Assembly: GCA_020073445.1 (NCBI GenBank)
Contig: JAIQFE010000026.1
Coordinates: 25,016 to 89,015 of the forward strand
Source of the DNA: Terriglobia bacterium
Lineage (GTDB): Bacteria > Acidobacteriota > Terriglobia > Bryobacterales > Bryobacteraceae
Reading direction: 5' to 3'
DNA length: 64,000 bases
Shown here: in pieces, positions 1-9,407 of the stretch
Layout of the letters: the number at the start of each line of letters is the position of its first letter
How positions within the stretch are numbered: the stretch's first letter is position 1
Program-made: the position numbers and the translations under genes
The notes under the pieces: generated by a model
Database searches by the model: none
What the model saw: the letters and a program-made list of their open reading frames with translations, nothing else
Told to the model about the DNA's origin: nothing

Positions 1-317
1 GAGCTACGGATGCCGCCGGGAATTTGAGTTCCTATTCCAACGTGGCGACCAACACCACGACCGCGTTGATCTCTCACTTCGTGACACTGACCTGGATTGC
101 AAGCGTTTCTCCAGGTGTGAGCTATAACGTGTATCGGGGCACGACTTCAGGTGGACCGTATACAAAGCTCAACACTTCTCTCATTGGTGCGCTTCTGTAC
201 GTGGACAATACCGTCCAGGCCGGTCAGACCTATTACTATGTGGTAACGGCAGCAGATGGAAGTGGCAATGAGAGCGGGTTTTCCGCGCAGGCCACAGCGG
301 CTATACCGACACCGTAA
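1..317 (+). CDS. Fibronectin type III repeat protein, C-terminal end (partial)
   Basis: The frame is open from base 3 at the window edge to a TAA at 315-317, so the gene starts outside the window. The TTG at 24 is in the middle of a domain and is not a start. The first residues (ATDAAGNLSSYSNVA) match the last strands of the FN3 units found in the giant protein at 12582-20174. One complete, more divergent FN3 domain follows, with the typical YNVYRGTTSGG strand and the YYYVVTAAD strand. The protein ends directly after this domain with no PEP-CTERM tail or membrane anchor. It is probably an extracellular or cell-surface protein. Its substrate or partner cannot be told from this fragment. Confidence 0.8.
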   Translation, partial: ATDAAGNLSSYSNVATNTTTALISHFVTLTWIASVSPGVSYNVYRGTTSGGPYTKLNTSLIGALLYVDNTVQAGQTYYYVVTAADGSGNESGFSAQATAAIPTP

Positions 318-483
318 AGGTTGAGTTCTTGCTGTCCCAAAATACGGAGGCAGCGTAAGAATCGCCGTGGCTCCTAGATCTGGGTCCGAGATGGCTCTTC
401 AGCGAGAACTTATCGCTTGGCGCCGTTCACAAGCGTTCGGGGCAACCCGGAAGCAACAGAGTGTGGAAAACGCCAGAAAACGC

Positions 484-2271
484 TCAGAGTCCAGACTTCC
501 GCAGAAGGAGCGCCCAGTCATCACCTACCGGAGCTGGGGGCGAAATCCACAATGCGGTCGCCTTGATTGAAGGTAGGGGAGTCTTCTTGCCAGTAACCGC
601 GTTCATCCATGTACCAGCATACCGGCCTGGCTGAAGCTTCAGCTCGACTTTGCCTCCATGTGGGAGATAAACCGCGTAGAGCTCCCCGGGTTTGGCCATG
701 CAGTAGTTGCCGTTATTCACTAATTCATCATGAGGCTCAGTCTTCCACCAATCGAAGCTCGTGAAGAAGTCGACCATGTGCGCGTACCCTTCGAACATAG
801 TCATAGTCTCATCCCCTCTACCGTTCATCCATCCGCCACCTGTGTCCGGCCAGATGTTGGTTCCGCGCCGCGCCGTCTCGCCCGCGGTCTGGTAACCCCC
901 GGCCATCACGATCTCCCAAGCGGTCCGGCGAAGCGTATCGGCTGAGTCGGACCCTGGTCCTTTGGCCCACATGGGGTAGTGGTCCTCATAGCCGTATTCT
1001 TCGTTGGTCTGCGGTATGATTCTGCCGAGACGCTCTTGCTCCTTTCGCTGGGACAGCATGAAGCTGTGCTGATCTCGCGACCATTCCTGAAAGGAGGTGA
1101 AGTCAAACCAGTCCGACCGACGGTCTTGGTGCACGTTATCAACCGGATGACTGGTAGCCAGGTGATGGTATGGATCCCACGCTTTGATGAGAGTTCCTGT
1201 GGTGTGCGTCCATTCGTCGTCCCTGTAGCTATCGAGATCATCGCCGAGATCCCAAGTGATGTTTGAGAAAGCGCCGAGCCGCGCAACGGCGTAACGGATA
1301 AAGCGCCGCTCATCAGCACTGCCGGGCGCAGGATGGACACGGCTGTCATTCATGTCCAGGACTAGCGAGAAAATCACGTCCCGATCTCGGGCGAACTTAA
1401 GTGCTCGCTCGAGTTTCTGCCAATAGGAGACGCGGAAGCGACTATAGTCGAATCCGGGATGATAGATATCCTCAACTTGGCCAAGCTCGCCAAGCGAGTC
1501 GAAGAAATCTCGGCCAATCCCAATGCCGAAGCGCTGTCCGGCTCGCCCCAGATAATGGAGAAGGCGTGCGTCCCTGCGGGACGGCCACGGAGTTGAGATT
1601 GGCGTCCAGCTATCCCCCGCCATGACCGGCTCACCAAAGTATCGGTTCGTCCTTCCGGCAATCGTGACCCGGATTCGGTTGACCTTAAGACGATGGAGGC
1701 GCTCGATGCTCGATCGGATAACATCTTCATCCCGCCAGCCCATCAGCCAATACGCCGTCGTACCGTTGAAGAAGTAGTGCTCACCAGTGCCTTTCCATAC
1801 GAAGTGCCAGCGGTTTTCAGGATCGATGCGAATGGGACCGCGGCGGTGGCCTTCTGTTACACGGAACTTGCCAGTAGACGTTGCTGTCGACCATCCTTGG
1901 TGATACTCAACAGAGTAGGTGTACTCGCCAGCGGCCGGTGGCATGAACCGAACGTGGTATACGCTCCCGTCCTCCGAATCAGAGAACCCTTCCACCTGCC
2001 AGCGCCTTTCTGCTCCTTCAAACTTGCCGCGAATGGCCGCGTCGGTGAAAGGATTGGATGCATGGGGGCTCGAGACCTGGGCTGTAACCTCCAAAAAATC
2101 ATAGGCTTCCAAATCCATGGCGGACTGCTGAAAAACGACCGCTCGGGGAGGGGAAGCGCGAGAAATGAAGAGTATTGCCGCACCCGCTACGAGCAGCAGA
2201 AAAAGGCGAGTCGGCGAAAGAATCCGGCCGCGCCGATTCTCATTGCCTTGAGTAACAGGAACGCGGCGCAC
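484..2271 (-). CDS. Membrane-anchored glycoside hydrolase-like protein (DUF5060/DUF4038 type)
   Basis: A 595-residue protein read from a GTG start with no clear ribosome binding site. Residues 21-37 form one hydrophobic segment, acting as signal anchor or uncleaved signal. Residues about 57-138 look like the Ig-like DUF5060 domain. Residues about 150-500 resemble the TIM-barrel DUF4038/apiosidase-like glycosidase family (FFNGTTAYWLMGWRDED, NRIRVTIAGR, ITWDLGDDLD, QTNEEYGYEDHYP). The last 80 residues resemble the beta-sandwich tail common in this family (AVYLPHGGKVELKL, AGTWMNAVTGK). Family knowledge suggests hydrolysis of plant or microbial polysaccharide outside the cytoplasm. The specificity is not visible. 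It stands alone on the minus strand, convergent with the preceding FN3 gene, and is probably not part of the exopolysaccharide operon. Confidence 0.75.
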   Translation of the reverse strand: MRRVPVTQGNENRRGRILSPTRLFLLLVAGAAILFISRASPPRAVVFQQSAMDLEAYDFLEVTAQVSSPHASNPFTDAAIRGKFEGAERRWQVEGFSDSEDGSVYHVRFMPPAAGEYTYSVEYHQGWSTATSTGKFRVTEGHRRGPIRIDPENRWHFVWKGTGEHYFFNGTTAYWLMGWRDEDVIRSSIERLHRLKVNRIRVTIAGRTNRYFGEPVMAGDSWTPISTPWPSRRDARLLHYLGRAGQRFGIGIGRDFFDSLGELGQVEDIYHPGFDYSRFRVSYWQKLERALKFARDRDVIFSLVLDMNDSRVHPAPGSADERRFIRYAVARLGAFSNITWDLGDDLDSYRDDEWTHTTGTLIKAWDPYHHLATSHPVDNVHQDRRSDWFDFTSFQEWSRDQHSFMLSQRKEQERLGRIIPQTNEEYGYEDHYPMWAKGPGSDSADTLRRTAWEIVMAGGYQTAGETARRGTNIWPDTGGGWMNGRGDETMTMFEGYAHMVDFFTSFDWWKTEPHDELVNNGNYCMAKPGELYAVYLPHGGKVELKLQPGRYAGTWMNAVTGKKTPLPSIKATALWISPPAPVGDDWALLLRKSGL

Positions 2272-2799
2272 CAGAGCTTTTAGTACCGTCCAGGCAGGGT
2301 CAGCGAGCAGAAATAAGTGCCCGCTTTCAACCGATGATGCCCTAGATGATCCCGCAGGCGGTACAACCCTTCGACGCTTTTTCGGATGTCCGCCACGTGA
2401 GGCCGACTCAGACTTTGGTCCAGGCCCAACCCGAACATCTCTACCTCATCACCTAACCATAAACCGGGTTTGCAAGTTGGATGCAATCGCTTAGTCCCAG
2501 GAAACTATTCCCCCAAATCGATCCATCCTAATGACGGAAAGAACCACTGGACTTTGCTCCGATCAAGCATTACAATTTAATAATACTTGGACTTGACGCT
2601 TTGACTCTGGGGTGAGCCGGACCGTCAATCTTGCAAGACGGGGCGAAACGCCTGGGTACTTCCAGATAGAGAGAACGCTCGAACTCTCTTCTACTTGTGC
2701 GCCGGGGTTGACTCAGTTCTGGAACTCTTTACCCGCGAGAATTCGCGGGGCTTATGAAGACGGGGAGTCTCGTCGATTCGCGTACATGAATAACGCTTA
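2272..2799. other. Intergenic region with no supported gene
   Basis: About 530 bp between the divergent genes at 484-2271 (minus) and 2800-3282 (plus). Two short frames are open here (minus 2280-2486 and plus 2612-2800), but neither has a recognisable domain or a convincing ribosome binding site. The stretch around 2560-2595 is AT-rich and could hold the promoter of the rightward genes. No -10/-35 pair stands out well enough to be annotated. Confidence 0.4.
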
Positions 2800-3282
2800 A
2801 TGAAAAAGAGAAAAGCCAGCCTTCTCGACAGGTTCCTTGTTGGCATGGATACATCTCCATGGGACGCCGTTTGTCGCATGGCGATTGGCTTCGTCACCCC
2901 CTCTTTAACTTCAGTGGTGTGGGGCGAGGATCCTTCGGATTGGGCTCTGCCTGGGTCACTCGTCGGCACCCTTCTGATGCTTCGGGTAGTCCCGGCTGTT
3001 GTCCGGAAGGTTGTGCCGTTTTCCGCGCACGTCCGAGCGGTGTGGGCGGGCCGCCGTCAAATCGCCAAGCGTTACGATTCTTACCAATGGAGGAAGCTGT
3101 TTTGGATCGGTTTTGGCCTAGTACTATACACTGCTTTTTCAGGGCAGGTCTCGACTTCCAGGGCCGCGACCTCCTCCCTGTGCCTCCTGGCTGGAGGACT
3201 CGGACTAGCGCGGTGGCGTGTCGTAGCCTCGCAATGGACGCTTCGGCAATTCCTCCGAATCGGCAATGCGATACCAGAGTGA
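2800..3282 (+). CDS. Hypothetical membrane protein
   Basis: A 160-residue protein with a lysine- and arginine-rich N-terminus and three or four hydrophobic stretches (around residues 24-36, 51-70, 101-117 and 124-138). Between the second and third stretch lies a conserved-looking cytoplasmic piece (AGRRQIAKRYDSYQWRKLFWIG). No enzyme motif is visible and I do not recognise the function. It is followed 120 bp later by the Cys-rich duplicated-domain gene on the same strand, so the two may be co-transcribed, away from the exopolysaccharide operon. The ATG overlaps the stop codon of a doubtful small upstream frame. Confidence 0.6.
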   Translation: MKKRKASLLDRFLVGMDTSPWDAVCRMAIGFVTPSLTSVVWGEDPSDWALPGSLVGTLLMLRVVPAVVRKVVPFSAHVRAVWAGRRQIAKRYDSYQWRKLFWIGFGLVLYTAFSGQVSTSRAATSSLCLLAGGLGLARWRVVASQWTLRQFLRIGNAIPE

Positions 3283-3402
3283 CAATCGATTGAGTGAGCT
3301 GATTGAACTCAGGAAACAGTCGGCTAGCATCGGCAAGGTTCCAATACAGACGCCAGATCTTCCATCTGCGCGTTGACCTCTAGAGATTTGTGAGGAGGTC
3401 TC

Positions 3403-4608
3403 TTGCCGCGGGTTCTGGCAGGACAAGAACGTGTTCAGGGAGATGGACGATTCGACGACTTCCTGAGCCGGAGGGGATTTGAGGGTCGAGAAAATTTGAC
3501 ATCATTTTCTATGAAAGCCAGTTCAGTATTTCGTGCAGGCGAATGGGTTGAAGTTCGCAGCAAAGAGGATATTTTAAGGACCCTGGACAACAGAGGTCAG
3601 CTGGAAGAGCTGCCCTTCATGCCGGAGATGTTTGAATTTTGCGGCCAACGGTTCCGCGTTTTCAAACGGGCACACAAGACGTGCGATCCGCCCAACGGCT
3701 TTGGTGGCCGGCGAATGCTCCACGCAGTTCATCTGGAAGGGGTTCGCTGCGATGGGAAAGCTCACGGTGGATGCGAAGCCCGTTGTTTGGTCTTTTGGAA
3801 AGAGGCATGGCTCAAGAAGGTAGATGACGAGACTGAGTCCGGAGCGAAGCCGCAGCAAGCCTCCATACCTGACGCTCGATTTGAGGGCCGCCGCGGGTGT
3901 ACGGAGTCGGATGTTGTCGCGGGAACGCGCAGCCGCGATGATCGCGAGAATTCAGGCGAACAAATCTTCATTTGCCAATCCAGTCAGTTGTCTCAAGCGA
4001 CGCAACCCATACAGAAGTGGGATCTGTACCAGTACGCGGAAGATTATCTATCTGGGAACGTACCGCTGTTGTCTTTGCTGACCACGTTTCTGCTTTTCGT
4101 GTACCGTGAGATCGAGTCTGCCGGCCTTGGTCTGGGATCAGCCCTAAGGTGGGTCTATGACATCATCCAGAGACTGTATGGAGGTACCCCATACCCTTGG
4201 CGTATTGGGAAGATTGCCGCAGGAGCCACAACTCCATCTGCGAAACTTGATCTCCAACCGGGAGAGCTGGTCAGGATCCGGAATTACAACGAGATTCTGC
4301 CAACAGTCAATGAGAATGGTTACAATCGAGGCATGTCATTTGACCCAGAAATGGTCCCCTATTGCGGCCGAACATATCGCGTATTAGCTCGCATAAACCA
4401 GATAATCAACGAAAAGACAGGTAAGATGCAGCGCTTTAAGAACGAATGTATTGTGCTCGATGGAGTAGTCTGCATGGCCTGTTATGCGAGATACCGTCGA
4501 TTTTGTCCGAGAAGCATTTATCCCTACTGGAGAGAGATTTGGCTCGAGCGTGTTGGCCCGAATACCTCGAGTTCCAATGGGGCGGACTTAGCCGCCGCTC
4601 GTCGCTGA
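3403..4608 (+). CDS. Protein with two copies of a Cys-rich domain, function unknown
   Basis: 401 residues from a TTG start chosen because a strong ribosome binding site (GAGGAGG, 3392-3398) lies just upstream. An ATG at 3511 would also retain both domains. Two related domains of about 100 residues are visible. The first, residues 43-140, has C80, C94, C116, C124 and C128. The second, residues 285-384, has C321, C349, C357, C360 and C368. Both contain a PEMxxxCGxxxRV core and end in FWKEAWLKKV or YWREIWLERV. The Cys pattern suggests metal binding or disulphides. Residues about 217-236 between the domains are hydrophobic. I do not recognise a named function. Similar proteins seem, from memory, to occur near polysaccharide and natural-product genes, and the position beside this cluster fits that. 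Confidence 0.7.
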   Translation: MPRVLAGQERVQGDGRFDDFLSRRGFEGRENLTSFSMKASSVFRAGEWVEVRSKEDILRTLDNRGQLEELPFMPEMFEFCGQRFRVFKRAHKTCDPPNGFGGRRMLHAVHLEGVRCDGKAHGGCEARCLVFWKEAWLKKVDDETESGAKPQQASIPDARFEGRRGCTESDVVAGTRSRDDRENSGEQIFICQSSQLSQATQPIQKWDLYQYAEDYLSGNVPLLSLLTTFLLFVYREIESAGLGLGSALRWVYDIIQRLYGGTPYPWRIGKIAAGATTPSAKLDLQPGELVRIRNYNEILPTVNENGYNRGMSFDPEMVPYCGRTYRVLARINQIINEKTGKMQRFKNECIVLDGVVCMACYARYRRFCPRSIYPYWREIWLERVGPNTSSSNGADLAAARR

Positions 4609-4656
4609 GAAGCTGGCGTTCCCTATTTCGTGTGGATCGAGGGTTAACCGTACTTC

Positions 4657-4687
4657 TTGCCTGGATTCGATAATTTAAGCCAGGCAA
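4657..4687. repeat. Inverted repeat between convergent genes, possible terminator
   Basis: A perfect 8-bp inverted repeat (TTGCCTGG at 4657-4664 and CCAGGCAA at 4680-4687) with a 15-nt spacer lies between the end of the plus-strand gene (4608) and the end of the minus-strand TPR gene (4763). The position suits transcription termination. Neither strand has a U-tract on the proper side, so this is not a canonical intrinsic terminator. Confidence 0.3.
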
Positions 4688-4762
4688 AAAAGTGAAGGTT
4701 ATCAGATCGGCAGGGGAGAAGAAGCGACGAGGCGGGGCGGCTTGACGGGTAGGAGAGACTTT

Positions 4763-6943
4763 TTAGGGGGTCACGCGGGAGATCCGATCGAGGGCAGCCT
4801 TAGCATCCGCGGCATAGGCGAAGCTTGGCTCCCGCTGCATTGCCTGTTGCAGTGATCGTTGGGCGGACCGAGGCTGACCTGCGGCGATGTAAGCCATTCC
4901 GAGGTGGTAATGATACACGGCATAGTTCGGAGCTTTTTGCACACTCTGCTCTAAGTGCGTGACGGCGGCCCGGGCCAACCCTAACTTGTAATAGGACCAT
5001 CCGAGTATGTCAATGGCTGCGGGATCATTGGGAAGTTTCTGCTTGGCTGTTTGGGCCAGGGACAGGGCAACATTGACGTCACCGCCGTGCTCGAGGTAGA
5101 GAAAGGCGAGCTCCATCGCCACCTGTGGCGAGGCCGGATCGATTTGGTGAGCCTTCTCGAACAGTTTCTTAGCTTCGTCCCAGTTACCTTCCTTCTTGTA
5201 CCATGCCTCGAGCACAAGGTAATTCGCTAACATGTGTGGATTCATTTCAATCGCAGTGCGCAGATCCGTCTTCGCCTTGTCGATCGAGCCTCTGGCATAG
5301 TCGATGTTGGCGAGCAGAGTGTACCCATCCGGTGTTTTCGGATCGAGCGTCATGGCTTGCTTGAGACTCGCGTCTGCTTTATCCAAATCCTTCAGATCGT
5401 AGTAGCTCGCCGCCAAAAGGAAGTGCAATCCGGCGTTCTGAGGATGTTGTGACAGCAACTGTGAAATTCGCTGTGCGACGTCCTTGGTTTTGCCCTGTTG
5501 GGAGTAAAGTCTCACGAGCAGCGCCAGGGCGGGTAGAGACGTCGGATCACGTTCTAACGCTGCCTGCAGCATCGCCTCTCCCGGGCGTAGTTCGCCTTTT
5601 GCAAGCAAGGCCTGCGCGCTCGCATAGTATCCGAGCGGCGATTTCTGATTCTTCGTTGCCAGGTCCGCCAGACGGAGAGACTCGTCATAATTCCCACGCT
5701 TGGCTTGGAGGTCGGACAAAGCCGCCGCGGCTTCCGTCATTCCGGGATTCAACTCAAGCGCACGGGAGAAAGATAGTTTCGCGGAGTCGGAAAGCCCCAT
5801 CGACCTCTGCGCAACACCGAGAAAATAATAGGTGCGGCCGGATCTCGGGTCCACTTTGGCTGCTCCTTCCAGGGCGGCTGCGGCCTGCTGGTACCTGCCC
5901 TGTGCAATGTTGATCCTGCCGCTAACCACCAACGCCCGCGCATCCTCAGAATTGACCTTCAAGACCTCTTGATTGACAGCCTCCGCTTCCTGCACACGGT
6001 GCAGGTCGATGAGGGTCTCGGCGAGATACAACTTGGCCGAGCCGTCTTTTGGTTTTGAAGTGGCGAGCGACTGGAATTCTTTGGCGGCTTTCTCCTTCTG
6101 GCCGGTGGATGCATAGAAGAGACCTAGAGCTTGGTAGGCCTGTGGATCCTCGGGTGCAATCGCCTTCACATGCTCATAGAGTCCTTCCGCTTCTGACAAT
6201 CTGTCCGTGGTTACGAGCACGCTTCCCAGCAGAAGTTGCGGCAGGACAGAATTAGGCTCGAGTGATGAGGCGCCCCTGAGTGCGGCTTCTGCCTCCGCCG
6301 TTTTACGCTGCGAGAGATAGAAGAGACCTAGCGTCACACGAGCTTGGGCAGATTTCGGGTTGACTTCGACCGCTCTCTTGTAGCTTGCCTCGGCGGCGTC
6401 AGGCCTGGCCGAAGCGAGGTTCACGGCTCCAAGACTGGCGTAGTACTCAACCTTCTGAGGATCCAAATCGATGGCCTTCTGAAAATCCAGTGCGGCCTTC
6501 GAGTAGTCATTCGCTAGGGCATGTCTTTGCCCAAAGATTACGTGGGCCTGGGCATTCTTGGGGTCCTTGTCGAGGACTTGCTCGGCCATCGTTTGCGCGC
6601 GGTCGTATTCCTTACGATCGATAAGCAGCGCCGCCAATTGAAGCTGCGCATCCACATTGCCGGCATCGAGCGAAACCGACTCCTCGAAGTCACGATACGC
6701 TGCCGCGCGGTTTCCGAGGCTCATGTAAGCCCGAGCAAGTTGATAGTGGGCTGTAGCAGACTTCGGATCGATCTGCACCGCGTTACGAAACTCGATTACG
6801 GCCTCCTGGTACTTGCCTGCTTTGATGTAGGTCTCTCCGCTCGCCAGGAAAGTGAGCATCCGTGCGTGGGGGGCCGTCGAACAGGAGGCCAAGAGCAGAA
6901 TGCCTAGCGTAACGTTGCACTTCCCAATCGTGAGCCGTTTCAT
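4763..6943 (-). CDS. TPR-repeat lipoprotein of an exosortase/exopolysaccharide system (PrsT-like)
   Basis: A 726-residue protein with a short lipoprotein signal: hydrophobic residues 10-19 and a lipobox LASC with the lipidated Cys at 21. The remainder is an almost continuous array of tetratricopeptide repeats (for example AGKYQEAVIEFRNAVQIDP). TPR lipoproteins of this size (PrsT and relatives) are typical partners of exosortase loci and of polysaccharide secretion machines, where they act as periplasmic or outer-membrane scaffolds. It is the last gene of the long minus-strand block, 158 bp after the exosortase stop, so it may also have its own promoter. Assignment to PrsT itself rests on architecture and neighbourhood only. 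Confidence 0.82.
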   Translation of the reverse strand: MKRLTIGKCNVTLGILLLASCSTAPHARMLTFLASGETYIKAGKYQEAVIEFRNAVQIDPKSATAHYQLARAYMSLGNRAAAYRDFEESVSLDAGNVDAQLQLAALLIDRKEYDRAQTMAEQVLDKDPKNAQAHVIFGQRHALANDYSKAALDFQKAIDLDPQKVEYYASLGAVNLASARPDAAEASYKRAVEVNPKSAQARVTLGLFYLSQRKTAEAEAALRGASSLEPNSVLPQLLLGSVLVTTDRLSEAEGLYEHVKAIAPEDPQAYQALGLFYASTGQKEKAAKEFQSLATSKPKDGSAKLYLAETLIDLHRVQEAEAVNQEVLKVNSEDARALVVSGRINIAQGRYQQAAAALEGAAKVDPRSGRTYYFLGVAQRSMGLSDSAKLSFSRALELNPGMTEAAAALSDLQAKRGNYDESLRLADLATKNQKSPLGYYASAQALLAKGELRPGEAMLQAALERDPTSLPALALLVRLYSQQGKTKDVAQRISQLLSQHPQNAGLHFLLAASYYDLKDLDKADASLKQAMTLDPKTPDGYTLLANIDYARGSIDKAKTDLRTAIEMNPHMLANYLVLEAWYKKEGNWDEAKKLFEKAHQIDPASPQVAMELAFLYLEHGGDVNVALSLAQTAKQKLPNDPAAIDILGWSYYKLGLARAAVTHLEQSVQKAPNYAVYHYHLGMAYIAAGQPRSAQRSLQQAMQREPSFAYAADAKAALDRISRVTP

Positions 6944-7101
6944 AAAAGTGCTGTTGAAAAATTGAGGCCTAGCTTATCAGTTGTAGTATCATCAGTCCAA
7001 TGGGCTGCGGTACCAGGAGCCTATATTTTGGCGCTACAACCCAATGCAGAACTTTCGAGTGCGACTTCCCCGCCACGGACAGGATCTACGCTTACCACAG
7101 G

Positions 7102-8043
7102 CTAACCGTTCGTGCCCCTATCGTTTTCCAACGTCACCGAGGCTTGTTCATCGGGAATCGCTTCCGATCTGCGTAACACCCAGAGCGTCAATCCCATCAT
7201 TCCGATTGCCGGTAGTGTAAATGCCAGTCCACCGCGATGGTGAAGGGAACCGTACAAGAAACCGGGGTCCACATGTATTGCAAGCCATGAAAGAGTAACA
7301 ATCCTTATCGCGTTCTTTAATATCGAAACGGGGACGATAATAAGCACAAAGCACGCCCTACGCCAGCTCGTACGAACGAACAAGTATCCCACTAGTAGAC
7401 TACACACAAGTAGTGAGGCACTCGACCGTATGCCACTGCATTCCTGGGCGATTTCGATATCGACACCTGGCAGGGAGAATTGAAATCCCGTTCTCAAAAA
7501 CGGGACGCCGATTATGCGAAACAGGCGAGCGGTTGCATCCGCAGATGCCTGCTGCAAGAAGAAGACGATGTCATGCATCGCTCTTCCGGGAAGCGGAATC
7601 ATCAGAAGAAGAAATGCTGCGGGAAAGGCCGCTGCCTTGAGGGATTCCGCGCCGTAACACGAAGCGAACACCGCAACCCACGACAATAACAAGGCCAACA
7701 GGTCCAGGGAAAGGCCAGCGCTCCGGCCGAGGAGAGACGCCGCCCCAATTAAGGACGCAAGAGATGCTGCGATTGTCAACAGCGACAATTCGAAGGTGCC
7801 AAAATATCTGGTTTTTTGTGAAAATATGCTTTCCTTCTTCAACCACACAAGGAAGAAGCTAATAAGGGGTACTGCGAGGGTGTAAGAGTATTGTTCATCG
7901 CTAACTGCAAGGCTTACAAAACTCCTCAAGGGAACAAAAAAGATGGCAAGCGAGACAAACCACCAGAGCAAGAAACGCAGGTGCTGGCTGCTGGGATGAG
8001 CTGGCGCGCGTCCCAGAACTCTGCGGCTAAAGTAGTTTGCCAT
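7102..8043 (-). CDS. xrt: Exosortase (PEP-CTERM protein-sorting transpeptidase)
   Basis: A polytopic inner-membrane protein of 313 residues with about eight hydrophobic segments. The three exosortase catalytic residues are visible: Cys202 in QECSGIRSS, Arg247 in KNAIRI, and His in HHRGG (268-272). The signature FLLLMIPLP also fits. By family knowledge it cleaves PEP-CTERM substrates after translocation and transfers them to a cell-surface acceptor. Four candidate substrates lie at 58643-62358. The frame extends to an ATG at 8103, which would overlap the VanZ gene by 77 nt. I prefer the ATG at 8043, which overlaps by 17 nt. No EpsI domain is fused. The exact exosortase subtype cannot be told by eye. 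Confidence 0.93.
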   Translation of the reverse strand: MANYFSRRVLGRAPAHPSSQHLRFLLWWFVSLAIFFVPLRSFVSLAVSDEQYSYTLAVPLISFFLVWLKKESIFSQKTRYFGTFELSLLTIAASLASLIGAASLLGRSAGLSLDLLALLLSWVAVFASCYGAESLKAAAFPAAFLLLMIPLPGRAMHDIVFFLQQASADATARLFRIIGVPFLRTGFQFSLPGVDIEIAQECSGIRSSASLLVCSLLVGYLFVRTSWRRACFVLIIVPVSILKNAIRIVTLSWLAIHVDPGFLYGSLHHRGGLAFTLPAIGMMGLTLWVLRRSEAIPDEQASVTLENDRGTNG

Positions 8044-8515
8044 CGGGACAATCTGCCGGAGAGAGCGTTTCGTCCCTATCGCTTGACCGACCGGGTAATG
8101 CATAGAGTAGAATCATCGCGAGAACGGCGCCCGAAACATCGATCGCACAGTCGATCAACGAAGGTCCACGACCTGGCACGAAGGATTGGTGAAACTCGTC
8201 TGTAAACGAGTAGACGGCAGCCGCCGCGATACACAACGCAGCTATGTACACCTGCGATCGTGAACGACTGGGACTTCCGAGAGAACGAGAAAGCAAGAAC
8301 CCGAATATCGCGTACTCGGTCACGTGAGCCAGTTTACGCAAGACAGCGTTCAGAATCCAGAGGGTGTGGCTGGATACACTAACGTGGAGCAAGCTTAGCA
8401 CGGTACTAAGCGCAAATCTCGTGTGGTCGATTCCGAAGGATTCGGTCGACAACCAGAACATATGCACAGCCCACAAAACCGTCGACAGGCGCCAGGCTAT
8501 AATCCGCGGGGGCAT
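8027..8515 (-). CDS. VanZ-like family membrane protein
   Basis: 162 residues with about four membrane segments and the VanZ-family motifs: KLAHVTEYAIFGFLLSRSL, then TDEFHQSFVPGRGPSLIDCAID. The function of VanZ-type proteins in exopolysaccharide loci is not established. Some reduce sensitivity to lipoglycopeptides, and many lie next to exosortases. Here the gene lies directly upstream of, and slightly overlaps, the exosortase, so translational coupling is likely. A second VanZ-type protein, with a LamG-like insert, lies at 60298-61368. Confidence 0.85.
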   Translation of the reverse strand: MPPRIIAWRLSTVLWAVHMFWLSTESFGIDHTRFALSTVLSLLHVSVSSHTLWILNAVLRKLAHVTEYAIFGFLLSRSLGSPSRSRSQVYIAALCIAAAAVYSFTDEFHQSFVPGRGPSLIDCAIDVSGAVLAMILLYALPGRSSDRDETLSPADCPDGKLL

Positions 8516-8540
8516 GGGCAGAGCTAATAGGACTTACCAG

Positions 8541-9407
8541 TTATTTCTTGTCGTAATGTCCGTATCCGTAATATTTCGAATAGACCTTATTGAGTCGATC
8601 CGAGGCATTCAACACGATCCCCAAAACGTGTTTTGGGCCTAGAAGCGAAACGGCTTGATCGATCGCATCCCGCGGTGTGCGGTCCGCTCGCACTACCAAC
8701 AAGCTGCCGTCCACTCGTCGCGAAAGTGAGACAGCGTCAGTGAGGGGAATCACAGGCGGCGTGTCGATCAGAATCCAGTCGAAGTGGGGAGATAGGCTCC
8801 GCATGACACTCGAAAACGATTCCGATTCCAACAACTCGGTGGGATTGCTTACGGGCTTTCCAGCTGGCAGTAAGTAGCACCCGAGCGGCTCGAGGCATCG
8901 AAGCAGCGACATCGGATCGTGCTGATTTTCAAGGCATTCCGCGAGTCCCCCTCGCTCCTCAAGCCCTAAACCTTCGGCTAGACTTGGATGATAAAGATCG
9001 GCTTCGATTAGCAGAACGCTACGTTTTCCCCGCTCGGCCAAAGCCGTAGCAAGATTGAGAGCGATTGTTGACTTCCCATCACCAGGCATCGGGCTCGTGA
9101 TAAGAAGGCTCTGGAGTTTTGTTAGGTCCTTGAGTTCTCGAAGGCGCATCCGCAGGAGCCTAAGCCTGTCGGCGCCGGACCCCTTGGGATCGGTCAAAAG
9201 AACGAGCCGGCTGCGAGGCTTCACGTGCACGTGCTCGACAGATATCTGTCGGAGCGAGGGGGCGTTGTCGGTGCTAGAGGCCGCTTCGGTGGATGGCAAC
9301 CGAGGTCGTTCACGGGTCATATGCCTCGGTTTCAATAGAAGCTGAGCGAAGTTAATCATTTGGATCTTCTCATCGAATGAGAGAGCACTCTTCCATTCAA
9401 TCGGCAT
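8541..9407 (-). CDS. CpsD/CapB-family tyrosine kinase (BY-kinase)
   Basis: A 288-residue cytoplasmic P-loop kinase. Walker A SPMPGDGKST spans 105-114, Walker A' VLLIEADLYHP spans 131-141, and Walker B ILIDTPP spans 212-218. The C-terminus is the expected tyrosine cluster (Y276, Y279, Y280, Y282, Y285), the autophosphorylation site in this family. BY-kinases of this kind work with a separate Wzz/GumC membrane protein to control polymer length and export. That partner is encoded immediately upstream (9614-11113). The N-terminal 100 residues are a less conserved leader, and ATG codons at residues 17 and 30 are alternative starts. Confidence 0.9.
   Translation of the reverse strand: MPIEWKSALSFDEKIQMINFAQLLLKPRHMTRERPRLPSTEAASSTDNAPSLRQISVEHVHVKPRSRLVLLTDPKGSGADRLRLLRMRLRELKDLTKLQSLLITSPMPGDGKSTIALNLATALAERGKRSVLLIEADLYHPSLAEGLGLEERGGLAECLENQHDPMSLLRCLEPLGCYLLPAGKPVSNPTELLESESFSSVMRSLSPHFDWILIDTPPVIPLTDAVSLSRRVDGSLLVVRADRTPRDAIDQAVSLLGPKHVLGIVLNASDRLNKVYSKYYGYGHYDKK

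Noticed and set aside
2280..2486. Minus-strand 68-codon frame upstream of the glycosidase-like gene
   Set aside because: No domain, no good ribosome binding site and no support from neighbours.
2612..2800. Plus-strand 62-codon frame whose TAA overlaps the next ATG
   Set aside because: The overlap with the next start is suggestive of coupling, but the GTG start lacks a convincing ribosome binding site and the protein has no recognisable features.
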